From: Rossellomorea sp. BNER | GTDB lineage: Bacteria > Bacillota > Bacilli > Bacillales > Bacillaceae_B | Assembly (NCBI GenBank): GCA_024213275.1 | Contig: JANAVG010000006.1 | Coordinates: 82,166-146,165, forward strand | DNA length: 64,000 nucleotides | Reading direction: 5' to 3' | Shown: positions 8,068 through 16,548 of the stretch, in pieces | Numbering within the stretch: position 1 is the stretch's first letter | How the letters are laid out: each line of letters starts with the position of its first letter | Translations under genes and position numbers: made by a program | The notes under the pieces: model-generated | Database searches by the model: none | What the model saw: the letters and a program-made list of their open reading frames with translations, nothing else | Told to the model about the DNA's origin: nothing

Positions 8068-8943
8068 ATGAAGTATAGTCATTCAATGTTCAAGAAGATG
8101 GAACACGTAATTTTGAAACACCCGCGGGACGCTTTTATTAGTCAAAGACATTTAAGTCATGAATGGAAAAAGTACAACTATGTTGAAGAGCCGAATTTCG
8201 AAGAGTCCTTAATTGAATATGAGGAGTTTCTAAACGTGGTAAAAAAACATGTAACCCGCATCGACTATTTACCAGCTTGTGAAGAAACAGGATTGGATTC
8301 CTTGTATGCCCACGACCCTGTCAAATTCACAAAAGAGGGAGCAATCATTCTGAAATCCGGAAAATTGTTAAGGCAGCCAGAAGCTAAGGTATATAAGCAA
8401 TTTTTGATAGAGAAAGGCATTCCTATCATTGGAGAATTGACAGGTGATGCCGTGGCAGATGGCGGGGACATTGTCTGGCTGGATGATAGAACATTGGCAG
8501 TGGGGCGTGGATACCGGACAAATGACGAAGCGATCCGACAGTTAAAAGAAATAACGGCAAATTTAGTGGATGAATTCATTGTCGTGCAACTACCCCATGA
8601 TCAAGGTGAGGAGGAATGCCTTCACTTGATGTCTTTCATCAGTATAGTCGACCATGATTTGGCAGTCGTTTATTCCCGTTTAATGCCCGTGTTTTTTAGG
8701 CAGTTGCTCCAAAGACGTAATTTTACATTAATTGAAGTGCCTGAAAATGAATATCACAATCTTGGCTGTAATGTTTTGGCACTTGCACCACGTGTATGTT
8801 TAATTTCTTCTGGAAACGCATACACAAAGAAACAACTAGAAGAAGCAGGAGCAACGGTTTACGAATACAAGGGAAATGAAATTTCATTTAAAGGGACGGG
8901 GGGACCGACTTGTCTTACATCGCCAGTAGTCCGTTCGGATTAA
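8068..8943 (+). CDS. Arginine deiminase/DDAH-fold amidinohydrolase
   Basis: A 291-residue enzyme of the guanidino-modifying (amidinotransferase) superfamily, which hydrolyses or transfers guanidino groups of arginine derivatives. The conserved acidic motif is VADGGDIVW, the catalytic histidine is probably H186 in CLHLMS, and the nucleophilic cysteine C282 in GGPTCLT. The sequence before residue 1 in the longest frame overlaps the promoter, and AAAAGGTGAT precedes ATG 8068. It resembles the dimethylargininase/ornithine-cyclizing branch more than classical arginine deiminase, judged by length. A second, only distantly similar family member follows at 9141. Substrate may be arginine, methylarginine or another guanidino compound. 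Confidence 0.8.
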   Translation: MKYSHSMFKKMEHVILKHPRDAFISQRHLSHEWKKYNYVEEPNFEESLIEYEEFLNVVKKHVTRIDYLPACEETGLDSLYAHDPVKFTKEGAIILKSGKLLRQPEAKVYKQFLIEKGIPIIGELTGDAVADGGDIVWLDDRTLAVGRGYRTNDEAIRQLKEITANLVDEFIVVQLPHDQGEEECLHLMSFISIVDHDLAVVYSRLMPVFFRQLLQRRNFTLIEVPENEYHNLGCNVLALAPRVCLISSGNAYTKKQLEEAGATVYEYKGNEISFKGTGGPTCLTSPVVRSD

Positions 8944-8963
8944 GAACACAAATTTTTGCGAAA

Positions 8964-9082
8964 AGGTTGATTGGGAGCGGAAGGTGCGAGACTCAGGTGA
9001 GACTTAAGCAGGAGCAAGGCGACGAGGGGGCTCATCGCCCGCCCCGCGGAAAGCGTGCATCCTTCCGTTCCAACTAACTATC
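8964..9082. repeat. Family C element (GC-rich Bacillus palindromic repeat)
   Basis: GGTTGATTGGGAGCGGAAGG on the left pairs with CCTTCCGTTCCAACTAAC on the right, and the centre holds CTCATCGCCCGCCCCGCGGA. The far higher GC content than the neighbouring DNA and the familiar wording identify the repeat widespread in Bacillus and related genera. It separates the two deiminase-fold genes, and its long stem could reduce read-through into the second. Confidence 0.85.
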
Positions 9083-9140
9083 CCTTTTTCAAATAACAAC
9101 CTACGAAAAAACCAATTCAAAATGAGATGGAGGAGTTTAA

Positions 9141-9902
9141 ATGTTTAAACAAGTAATCGTAAAAAAACCAGCAAGTAGCTATGTGAATGGTCTAACTACA
9201 AGTGAATTGGGCAAACCAGATTACGAGAAGGCTTTAGAACAACACGAGAATTATATTCAGGCACTAGCAAAATGCGGGGTGGAGGTTAAAATTCTTTCAA
9301 AAAGTGAAGATTTTCCTGATTCTACTTTTGTGGAAGACACAGGCGTGTTGACACCAACATTTGCGGTTATCTCGAATCCAGGTGCAGATTCTCGAAATGG
9401 AGAAGCTAAAGATATGAACAACGTTATAAAAGAATTTTATGATGATATTCGATATATAAAAGCTCCGGGAACTCTAGATGGTGGAGATGTTCTTCAAATT
9501 GAGGATCATTTTTATATTGGAATTTCTGATCGTACGAATGAGGAAGGAGCTGACCAACTGAAAAAAATCCTAGAGTCTTCTGATTACAAAGCAACCATTG
9601 TTCCATTGAAAAAATTTTTCCATTTGAAAACAGGAATATCCTATCTTGGAAACAATCATATCGTTGCGGCCGGAGAATTTATTGATCACCCGGATTTTGA
9701 ACAATATGAAAAAATTATTGTCTCCCCAGATGAAGAATATTGTGCTAACTGCATACGTGTAAATGATTATGTCATTATTCCGAAGGGGTTTGAGAAAACC
9801 AAAAAGAAAATCAATGATGCTGGATATCATACGATTGAACTGAATATGTCTGAATTCCAAAAACAAGACGGTGGATTAAGCTGTCTATCATTACGATTCT
9901 AA
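9141..9902 (+). CDS. Dimethylarginine dimethylaminohydrolase (DDAH)-like enzyme
   Basis: A 253-residue enzyme expected to hydrolyse N-omega-methylated arginine to citrulline and methylamine. The predicted catalytic residues are H161 (FFHLKTG) and C248 (GGLSCLSLRF), almost the same positions as the His162/Cys249 pair known for Pseudomonas DDAH. The acidic residue of the active site is Asp113 in GTLDGGD. AGATGGAGGAG lies just before the ATG. A permease and a RocB-like gene follow. Arginine deiminase activity is the main alternative, but at about 250 residues the protein is far shorter than ArcA (about 410). Confidence 0.85.
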   Translation: MFKQVIVKKPASSYVNGLTTSELGKPDYEKALEQHENYIQALAKCGVEVKILSKSEDFPDSTFVEDTGVLTPTFAVISNPGADSRNGEAKDMNNVIKEFYDDIRYIKAPGTLDGGDVLQIEDHFYIGISDRTNEEGADQLKKILESSDYKATIVPLKKFFHLKTGISYLGNNHIVAAGEFIDHPDFEQYEKIIVSPDEEYCANCIRVNDYVIIPKGFEKTKKKINDAGYHTIELNMSEFQKQDGGLSCLSLRF

Positions 9903-9958
9903 TAAATGTCTATCAAAAGGAGGAAAAGTAATTATTCTGAGGTTAGGAGGTTAGTATA

Positions 9959-11374
9959 ATGGAAGACTTGCAATCCCACGAACAATTAAATCGCTCCATG
10001 AAAAGACGTCATTTATTTATGCTTTCACTGGGAGGTGTAATTGGTACCGGCCTTTTTTTGAACGCAGGTTATACCATTAATCAAGCGGGTGCTGGAGGAG
10101 CTTTGTTGGGTTACTTAGTCGGTGGTCTTATTTTGTATATGGTGATGGTTTGCCTAGGTGAACTTGCCGTTCATATGCCTGTTACAGGTTCGTTCCAGAA
10201 ATATGCCTCTAAATACATTGGACCTTCCGCAGGTTTTTCTCTTGGATGGATGTATTTTGTCGGGTCAGCCGCCACTGCAGGAGTTGAGTTTACAGCAGCG
10301 GGAATTTTAATGAAACACTGGTTTCCTCATGTTCCTATTTGGATTTGGTGTGCTGTGTTCATTGCTCTTTTATTTACATTGAATGCATTGACAACAAGAG
10401 GTTTCGCTGAAGCAGAGTATTGGTTCTCCGGTATTAAAGTAGTTGCTGTCATTGCGTTTATATTCATCGGGGTCGCAGGCATCTTTGGTTTTGTTTCCTT
10501 ATCTGACCGTCCAACCCCTTTCTTGGAAAATCTCGCCCCAACTGGCCTTTTTCCTGCCGGGATTACGATTGTTTTTGTCACCATGATGAATGTCATATTT
10601 TCATATCAAGGCTCGGAACTGATAGGAATAGCAGCGGGGGAAAGTGAAAACCCTGAAAAGAATATACCAAGAGCGATCCGAAATGTCCTTTTCAGAATCA
10701 TTGTGTTTTATATCGCATCGATTATTATCCTTTCAGCCATCTTTCCTTCTACAGAATTAGGTCTATTAGAAAGTCCTTTTGTCACCTTAATGACAATAGC
10801 AGGAGTACCTTATGCAGCAGATATCATGAATTTCATTATTTTAACGGCCATTCTTTCTGTTGGAAACTCTTGTCTTTACGCATCTACACGTTTACTTTGG
10901 GCAATGGCTCATGATGGAATGGCACCTAAGATGTTTGGGAAGTTGTCAAAGAGAAAAGTGCCGTTAAATGCCCTTCTTTTCACCATATCATTTTCACTAC
11001 TATCGTTACTAACTAGTTTTATTGCAGCTGATACTGTGTTCGTCTTACTAATGTCCATAGCGGGAATTTCCGTTACAATCTCCTGGATGGGAATCGCTTT
11101 ATCGCAATATATGTTTCGGAGGAAGTTTATTAGAGCGGGTGGGAAAACAGAAGATTTACAATACAAAGTCCCTTTTTATCCATTCGTTCCATTGTTTTGT
11201 TTAGGATTTTGTACGTTGATTCTAGTCTTTCTTGCCTTTGATCCTACTCAGCGAATTGGCTTATTTTATGGGATAGGTTTTTTGATCGCCTGTATATTAT
11301 TCTATAAATTTAAATTGGCAAAGAAAGTAGAGTCAACTAAAAATATGGAGAGTAGCAACGAAAGTATTATGTAG
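9959..11374 (+). CDS. Amino acid permease, APC family (arginine/ornithine permease type)
   Basis: A 471-residue membrane transporter with about twelve hydrophobic segments. The N-terminal signature LSLGGVIGTGLFL (23-35) is that of the amino acid permeases that include RocE, RocC and GabP. AGGAGGTTAGTATA precedes the ATG. It lies 56 bases after the DDAH-like gene and before the RocB-like gene, so arginine, methylarginine or ornithine is the likely cargo. Direction is probably uptake by proton symport, as for the family. A charged tail of about 20 residues follows the last segment. Confidence 0.85.
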   Translation: MEDLQSHEQLNRSMKRRHLFMLSLGGVIGTGLFLNAGYTINQAGAGGALLGYLVGGLILYMVMVCLGELAVHMPVTGSFQKYASKYIGPSAGFSLGWMYFVGSAATAGVEFTAAGILMKHWFPHVPIWIWCAVFIALLFTLNALTTRGFAEAEYWFSGIKVVAVIAFIFIGVAGIFGFVSLSDRPTPFLENLAPTGLFPAGITIVFVTMMNVIFSYQGSELIGIAAGESENPEKNIPRAIRNVLFRIIVFYIASIIILSAIFPSTELGLLESPFVTLMTIAGVPYAADIMNFIILTAILSVGNSCLYASTRLLWAMAHDGMAPKMFGKLSKRKVPLNALLFTISFSLLSLLTSFIAADTVFVLLMSIAGISVTISWMGIALSQYMFRRKFIRAGGKTEDLQYKVPFYPFVPLFCLGFCTLILVFLAFDPTQRIGLFYGIGFLIACILFYKFKLAKKVESTKNMESSNESIM

Positions 11375-11378
11375 AATA

Positions 11379-11406
11379 AACAGAAGAGGCAGCTGCTTCT
11401 TCTGTT
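11379..11406 (+). terminator. Near-perfect palindrome after the permease gene
   Basis: AACAGAAGAGGCAG and CTGCTTCTTCTGTT pair in 13 of 14 positions with no loop to spare. It starts four bases after the permease stop. There is no long T run, only TTATACTTTG, so it is at best a weak terminator or a processing/stability hairpin that could lower expression of the RocB-like gene. Confidence 0.45.
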
Positions 11407-11483
11407 ATACTTTGTCTTAACTTAAAAGTTACAAAGAAGTGATTATAACACTTAACATTATGACATAAAAGGAGTTAAGAACG

Positions 11484-13100
11484 ATGAATAAACTAAGATG
11501 GGGTACAACTGAGGAGTTAAGAGCTTTACTAACTGAGCTTGTAAGCTGGAAGAGCATGACCTTGTCGGAAGGTGAACGTCAGTTTCCGATGAAATTACAG
11601 GCAAAGTTACAGGATCTTGATTATTTTCAAGAGTTTCCTGAATACCTCTCCCTTCATAACGCTGACATAAGACGCAAATTTTTAACGGCACTTTATAAAC
11701 ATCCTGAAGCGAAGGATACGATTTGTTTAATTAGTCACTTTGATACAGTAAACACTGAAGAATATGGAGATTTTGAACCATTAGCTACCCAACCAGAAGA
11801 ATTGACGAAAATATTTCTTGAAAGGAAAGATGAATTGCTCGATGAAGTGGTGAAAGATTTAGAATCCGGAGAATACTTGTTTGGACGGGGAACAATGGAT
11901 ATGAAAATGGGACTTGTTATGCATATGAGTCTGATTGAAAAAGCAAGTATTGAAAAATGGCCGATAAATTTACTGTTATTGACGGTTCCGGATGAGGAGG
12001 TAAACTCTTCTGGGATGCGTTATGCGGTTCCGACACTTCTTGATCTGCAGAAGGAACATGGTCTTACTTATAAATTATTTTTAAATGGTGAGCCCGTTTT
12101 CGAGCAAAAACCAGGGGATCATAATTATTATATTTACTCTGGTGCCATTGGGAAAATTCTTCCTGCTGCTCTCTTTTATGGGAAAGAAACACATGCAGGA
12201 GAACCTTTGAGCGGATTAACGTCCCCTTATATTGCATCATTTTTAACACAGCAAATGGAATGGAATGATACTTTTCAAGAAACTAGCTTAGATGAAAAGA
12301 CACCTGTTCCCGTTACCCTTCAGCAGAAAGACTTGAGGTTGGAATATTCTACACAAACACCTTATCGCTCAGCTGCACTTTATAATGTCTTTTTAATGGA
12401 ACGGAATGCTTCTGAAATCATGGCTCTATTTGAGCGTGTAGCGAATGAAGCGGCTACTGCATGTAATGAAGCTTATTTTAAAGTTTGCAAAAGAAACAAA
12501 GTAGATCCAATTGGGACCGTTAAAGTCATGAGGTATAAAGAATTACTAGAGTATGCCACAAATAAGTTTGGGATCGAGTTTATTGAGGAAGTAAAGATGG
12601 AAATTTATGCTCATGAAGAATGGGATGATCGTGAAAAGTCATTTAGAATCACGGATAAATTAATGATTCAATGTCAAGAACTTGCACCAAGTATCATTAT
12701 TCTTTTTGCTCCACCATATTATCCGGCTGTTAATTCGACGGGGGATGAGCTTGTTGAAGATTGTATAAAATTCGTAAAAGAAAAGGCATTTGAAAAATTT
12801 CATTTACCTGCTGAAAGAATTCATTACTTTAATGGTATTTGTGATTTGAGCTACGTAAACTACACTGATTCTGGGGAAGGCTGGACAGCATTCGAAAGCA
12901 ACACACCTGTATGGGGGGATAGCTACACTTTGCCATTTAAAGAGATGAAAAGATTGAATGCTCCCGTGTTAAATATAGGGCCATTCGGAAAGGACGCCCA
13001 TAAACGTACAGAGCGTTTGCATATTAAAAATGCTTTTGAACAAGTACCGTTGTTAGTAGAAGAAATGATTCATATGATTAGCAAAGATAAAAAACAATGA
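11484..13100 (+). CDS. rocB: RocB-like M20-family peptidase/deacylase of arginine use
   Basis: A 538-residue member of the M20 zinc hydrolases closest in layout to Bacillus RocB, whose exact reaction is still unproven. Metal-binding motifs are SHFDTVN near residue 85, GRGTMDMKMGL near 135, and PDEEVNSSG near 170. Unlike ordinary M20 exopeptidases it has a long C-terminal half, as in RocB. AAAGGAGTTAAG precedes the ATG. The rest of the roc pathway (rocA, rocD, rocF) is not in the window. With the two deiminase-fold enzymes and the permease it makes an arginine-derivative catabolic set. The symbol reflects family resemblance, not proven function. Confidence 0.75.
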   Translation: MNKLRWGTTEELRALLTELVSWKSMTLSEGERQFPMKLQAKLQDLDYFQEFPEYLSLHNADIRRKFLTALYKHPEAKDTICLISHFDTVNTEEYGDFEPLATQPEELTKIFLERKDELLDEVVKDLESGEYLFGRGTMDMKMGLVMHMSLIEKASIEKWPINLLLLTVPDEEVNSSGMRYAVPTLLDLQKEHGLTYKLFLNGEPVFEQKPGDHNYYIYSGAIGKILPAALFYGKETHAGEPLSGLTSPYIASFLTQQMEWNDTFQETSLDEKTPVPVTLQQKDLRLEYSTQTPYRSAALYNVFLMERNASEIMALFERVANEAATACNEAYFKVCKRNKVDPIGTVKVMRYKELLEYATNKFGIEFIEEVKMEIYAHEEWDDREKSFRITDKLMIQCQELAPSIIILFAPPYYPAVNSTGDELVEDCIKFVKEKAFEKFHLPAERIHYFNGICDLSYVNYTDSGEGWTAFESNTPVWGDSYTLPFKEMKRLNAPVLNIGPFGKDAHKRTERLHIKNAFEQVPLLVEEMIHMISKDKKQ

Positions 13101-13121
13101 TTTTAAAATCGAAATATAGTT

Positions 13122-13215
13122 AAGGGCTGTCCTAAAAGGGGTTCAAACCATTATTTGTTTATATTGAAGAGGTATTCTTCTTTATATTAAAGCTGGGTTC
13201 CTAGGACAGCCTCTT
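13122..13215. repeat. Family A copy 1
   Basis: GGGCTGTCCTAAAAGGGGTT on the left pairs with GGTTCCTAGGACAGCC on the right, and the apex contains TATATTGAAG/CTTTATATTAAAG. It starts 22 bases after the RocB-like stop and ends in CCTCTTCTCGTTTTC, so it may work as a terminator for the arginine group. Confidence 0.8.
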
Positions 13216-13462
13216 CTCGTTTTCTATAGATAGGTTGTTTTTCGTTGTTTCCTATTTTCTTATTAGGTTCAAGTGTTTTTAGATTGATCAATTTTATATT
13301 AAGAGTACGAGAATCATCTCCTGTTACTATTGTTTTTAGAAGAGTAGACGTGATATTATCTTAATATTAATAATTATCTAAATCTTTTGTGGGTAAAACT
13401 ATGAGAAAGGGATTAATGAAGTTTTCAAGGAAAAGTCAGTCTAGTCACTAGGGGGAAACGAA
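13216..13462. other. Intergenic stretch before the orphan lipoprotein gene
   Basis: About 245 AT-rich bases with no supported gene. A ribosome site GGGGGAAACGAA lies at the right end. No clear promoter, riboswitch or T-box was recognised. Confidence 0.4.
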
Positions 13463-14455
13463 ATGAAAAAAGTTTTGACATTAGTACTATGTGGAGTTTT
13501 ATTTATGCTTACAGGCTGTGGTTCTGGGGGAACAGAAAGCGGTACAAAAGAACAGAAAGTTGTGAAAATAGGTATATTACAACATGTTGAGCATCCTTCT
13601 TTAGATGCTGCAAGAGAAGGGTTTATTGAAGCACTGAAGGAAGCTGGATATGAAGAAGGGAAGAACTTAGAGATTAATTACCATAATGCCCAAAATGATA
13701 TGAACAATAATATGACGATTGCCAATAAATTAGTCGCTGAAGAAAGTGATTTAATTCTAGCTATCGCCACACCAAGTGCCCAGGCTGTAGTTCAGTCAAC
13801 AAAGGATATTCCGGTATTGTTTACAGCCATTACTGATCCAGTTGGAGCTGAGCTTGTTGAAAGCTTAGAGAAACCAGGTGGAAATGTGACAGGAACATCT
13901 GATACACATCCAGATGCTATCAAAAATACCATTAATTCTATTAAAGAGTTTATCCCTGACGCTAAAAAAGTGGGGATCATTTATAATGACGGTGAACCTA
14001 ACTCGGTTGTAAACGTAGAGAATGCAAAGAAAGCAATGGAAGAAATCGGTTTAGAAGCGGTTGAAACAACAGTGTCTACAAGTTCAGAGGTGAAACAAGC
14101 AGCCGAATCATTGGTAGGGCGTGCTGACGTATTCTACATACCAAAGGATAATACGGTCGTGTCTGCTCTTGAATCCGTGATCACTGTGGCTAATGAGAAA
14201 AAGATCCCTACATTTGTAGGAGAAAGCGATTCAGTAAAACGCGGGACCTTTGCTTCATACGGCTTTGAATATCATGATTTAGGAATGACCACAGGTAAGA
14301 TGGCCGTTGAAATTATCGAAGGGAAAAAACCGAGCGAGATTCCAGTCGGCTTCCCTGAAAAACTGGAGCTTGTTATTAACAAAAAAGCAGCAGAAAAAGA
14401 AGGAATTACTTTGACAGAGGAAATGATGAAAGACGCTACCATTGTGGGTGAATAA
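13463..14455 (+). CDS. ABC_sub_bind family substrate-binding lipoprotein (TrpX-like), orphan
   Basis: A 330-residue lipoprotein of the periplasmic-binding-protein-like class I fold. The lipobox is MLTGC with cysteine 19. The mature part begins KVVKIGILQHVEHPSLDAA and contains TPSAQAVVQ and FTAITDPVGAELV, typical of the family (PF04392) that includes the predicted tryptophan-binding TrpX. Family members usually precede permease and ATPase genes; here none follow, and a strong terminator closes the gene, so it is an orphan or works with components elsewhere. Ligand unknown. Confidence 0.85.
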   Translation: MKKVLTLVLCGVLFMLTGCGSGGTESGTKEQKVVKIGILQHVEHPSLDAAREGFIEALKEAGYEEGKNLEINYHNAQNDMNNNMTIANKLVAEESDLILAIATPSAQAVVQSTKDIPVLFTAITDPVGAELVESLEKPGGNVTGTSDTHPDAIKNTINSIKEFIPDAKKVGIIYNDGEPNSVVNVENAKKAMEEIGLEAVETTVSTSSEVKQAAESLVGRADVFYIPKDNTVVSALESVITVANEKKIPTFVGESDSVKRGTFASYGFEYHDLGMTTGKMAVEIIEGKKPSEIPVGFPEKLELVINKKAAEKEGITLTEEMMKDATIVGE

Positions 14456-14511
14456 CATCTACGAATGTTGAAAATTTTAAATCTTAATCAATCTAAAGCA
14501 GAGATGCTTTC

Positions 14512-14559
14512 AGCTTGTAGACAAATCTGAGAAGTCAGGAAGGTCTACAAGCTTTTTTT
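14512..14559 (+). terminator. Strong intrinsic terminator
   Basis: AGCTTGTAGAC (14512-14522) pairs perfectly with GTCTACAAGCT (14543-14553), followed by TTTTTTT. It ends the single-gene transcript of the orphan binding lipoprotein. Confidence 0.9.
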
Positions 14560-14739
14560 GTCGATTTTAAAACAGTTTTTCTGAATAGGATGATATGTTC
14601 CCTCTTTTTATGTAAAAAACGGCTCGTATTTTTATTTACATTTGCATGATTCTGTCATAAAACATGAAATTAGGAATATTATCCAAATGTTAATGAGTTC
14701 ATTGAACTTGAAAGATTAGGATGATGGAGGTTGGAAAAC

Positions 14740-14760
14740 ATGGATATTTACTTTAGTTAA
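14740..14760 (+). CDS. Possible six-codon leader peptide upstream of the MFS gene
   Basis: ATG 14740 encodes MDIYFS and stops. GATGGAGG at 14723-14730 is a good ribosome site at nine bases. Alone it would be ignored, but a second short frame with its own strong site follows and an inverted repeat lies between them, which is the layout of translational or ribosome-mediated attenuation. No expression evidence. Confidence 0.3.
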   Translation: MDIYFS

Positions 14761-14769
14761 TTTATATCC

Positions 14770-14789
14770 ACTGACATAATGCTGTCAGT
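14770..14789. promoter_or_regulatory. Inverted repeat, possible operator or leader hairpin
   Basis: ACTGACA and TGTCAGT are perfect 7-base arms around a 6-base centre. It could be a repressor-binding site (TetR or MarR type sites look like this) or a hairpin in the leader RNA of the MFS gene. Confidence 0.4.
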
Positions 14790-14850
14790 CTTGGTTTTAT
14801 ATAATTTGTAATAAGAGAAAAAACTAATTTGAGAAGGAGATCAGCATAGG

Positions 14851-14883
14851 ATGATTTTATTAGTCATGAATGCAGGTGGTTAA
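14851..14883 (+). CDS. Possible ten-codon leader peptide
   Basis: ATG 14851 encodes MILLVMNAGG followed by TAA. GAGAAGGAGAT at 14831-14841 is a strong ribosome site with about nine bases of spacing, which is hard to explain otherwise because no longer frame uses it. It lies 62 bases before the MFS start. A third frame (14906-14980, 24 codons, poor ribosome site) overlaps the MFS start and could couple translation. Confidence 0.4.
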   Translation: MILLVMNAGG

Positions 14884-14945
14884 CGACAGATAAAGGCTCT
14901 GAATAATGAATAAGGTAGATTTTGAACAATTGGAGGATAAAGGCG

Positions 14946-16193
14946 ATGGAGAAATCAACGAATATGTCGGCTTTTTTTAAAAATCGTTTTATACGAGCTA
15001 TCTTAATTTCTGGGTTATTTCTTCAACTAGGAATTTGGATTCGGAATTTTGCTGTATTATTGTTTGTAATGGAAAAGACAAACGGAGATCCTTTGGCTGT
15101 ATCGATGATTTCGGTTGCGGAATTTGCTCCAATCTTTGTTTTCTCGATCATTGGAGGGACTTTCGCTGATCGCTGGAAACCAAAGAAGACAATGGTTTGG
15201 TGCGATTTATTAAGTGCGGTTTCTGTATTTTCTGTGCTTGCTACGCTTATGTTAGCCACTTGGCAGGCGGTTTTTTTCGCAATGCTAATATCAGCAATAT
15301 TGTCGCAATTTTCACAGCCGTCAGGGATGAAATTGTTTAAAATTCATGTGCCGAAAGAACAGTTGCAAATGGGCATGTCTCTATACCAAACGATGTTTGC
15401 TATATTCATGATTATCGGACCTATTATTGGCACTTTTGTCTTTCAGCAATATGGAATTTATTTATCCATCGCGATTACAGGAGTGATGTTTCTTTTGTCA
15501 GCTGTCGCTCTTTTATTTCTACCTGCTGATAAGGCGGAGGAAGAAAAAGAGGAGAAGACCACTCTTCTACAAGAGCTTGGACAGGGCTTTAAATATGTAA
15601 AGAACAATCGATTCCTTACCATCCTTGGTGGAAACTTTCTGGTTGCCGGTTTGGCGATCGGTCTTATTCAACCTCTGGGAATCTTTATAGTGACAGAACA
15701 ATTAGGAATGCCTAAAGAGTTTCTTCAATGGCTGTTGGCAGTAAATGGGGTTGCGATGGTGATTGGCGGTATCATGGCGCTAGCCTTATCCAAAAAGGTT
15801 TCTCCGATTCGCATGCTTGCCATTGGTATGGCTGTCGATGCTGTCATGATTTCGGTAGTAGGATTTTCAAATGTGGTCTGGATTACGCTCGTGGCCCAGT
15901 TCTTTAACGGGCTTATGTTGCCGGCCATCCAAATCAGTATTAATACAATGATTCTTGAAAACTCGGAGGAAAACTTTGTGGGCAGGGTAAATGGTATCAT
16001 GACACCACTCTTCATGGGAGGCATGGTCATCATGATGAGTTTGGCTGGGGTACTTAAGGAATTAATGAGTCTTACCATCGCATATCAAGCAGCTGCTATC
16101 CTATTTGTGATCGGTGTTGCCCTGATCCTTCCACTGCTGATTATGCCTAAACATCCTGGACAGGAAAAAAAGGTGAAAGTCGAGGTTCAGTAG
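14946..16193 (+). CDS. MFS transporter, drug-efflux type
   Basis: A 415-residue major facilitator with about twelve membrane segments and a charged central loop (KAEEEKEEKTT, near residue 200). The loop 2-3 motif GGTFADRWKPKK is the MFS motif A. TTGGAGGATAAAGGCG supports ATG 14946 rather than the TTG at 14922. The family (MFS_1/MFS_3, similar to macrolide exporters) commonly expels antibiotics; the two possible leader peptides upstream would fit antibiotic-induced expression. It is a single gene, not in an operon. Substrate is unknown. Confidence 0.85.
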   Translation: MEKSTNMSAFFKNRFIRAILISGLFLQLGIWIRNFAVLLFVMEKTNGDPLAVSMISVAEFAPIFVFSIIGGTFADRWKPKKTMVWCDLLSAVSVFSVLATLMLATWQAVFFAMLISAILSQFSQPSGMKLFKIHVPKEQLQMGMSLYQTMFAIFMIIGPIIGTFVFQQYGIYLSIAITGVMFLLSAVALLFLPADKAEEEKEEKTTLLQELGQGFKYVKNNRFLTILGGNFLVAGLAIGLIQPLGIFIVTEQLGMPKEFLQWLLAVNGVAMVIGGIMALALSKKVSPIRMLAIGMAVDAVMISVVGFSNVVWITLVAQFFNGLMLPAIQISINTMILENSEENFVGRVNGIMTPLFMGGMVIMMSLAGVLKELMSLTIAYQAAAILFVIGVALILPLLIMPKHPGQEKKVKVEVQ

Positions 16194-16221
16194 GGTTGTG
16201 AGAACAAAAAGAGTTGTATGA

Positions 16222-16548
16222 AGCCGTGTAAAAACGCGAAAGAGGATATGGCGGTAAGAAAAGGGGTCTTAGATACCGTGAAAACACGAGAAAGAGGATA
16301 TGGCGGTAAGAAAAGGGGTCTTAGATACCGTGAAAACACGAGAAAGAGGATTTGGCGGTAAGAAAAGAGGTCTTAGATACCGTGAAAACATGCGGAAGAG
16401 GATATGGCGGTAAGAAAAGGGGTCTTAGATACCGTGAAAACACGAGAAAGAGGATTTGGCGGTAAGAAAAAGGTCTAAGATGCCGTGAAAAAGCGAGGAA
16501 GAGGATATGACGGTAACAAAGGGGGGCTTTGATACCGTGAAAAAGTGA
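16222..16548. repeat. Family D: 52-bp tandem repeat array, about six copies
   Basis: The unit includes ACCGTGAAAACACGAGAAAG, then GGATATGGCGGTAAG and AAAAGGGGTCTTAGAT. GATACCGTG recurs at 16272, 16324, 16376, 16428, (GATGCCGTG) 16479 and 16531, a 52-base period with one 51-base step. Outer copies are more diverged than central ones. No coding function is claimed. The array at the right end of the window is the same family in reverse orientation. Confidence 0.9.

Noticed and set aside
13216..13462. Possible riboswitch or T-box before the orphan lipoprotein
   Set aside because: No conserved T-box sequence, SAM, lysine or other riboswitch core was recognisable by eye.
16222..16548. Possible CRISPR array
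   Set aside because: Units of 52 bp follow one another without spacers; differences are scattered point changes. No cas gene is in the window.
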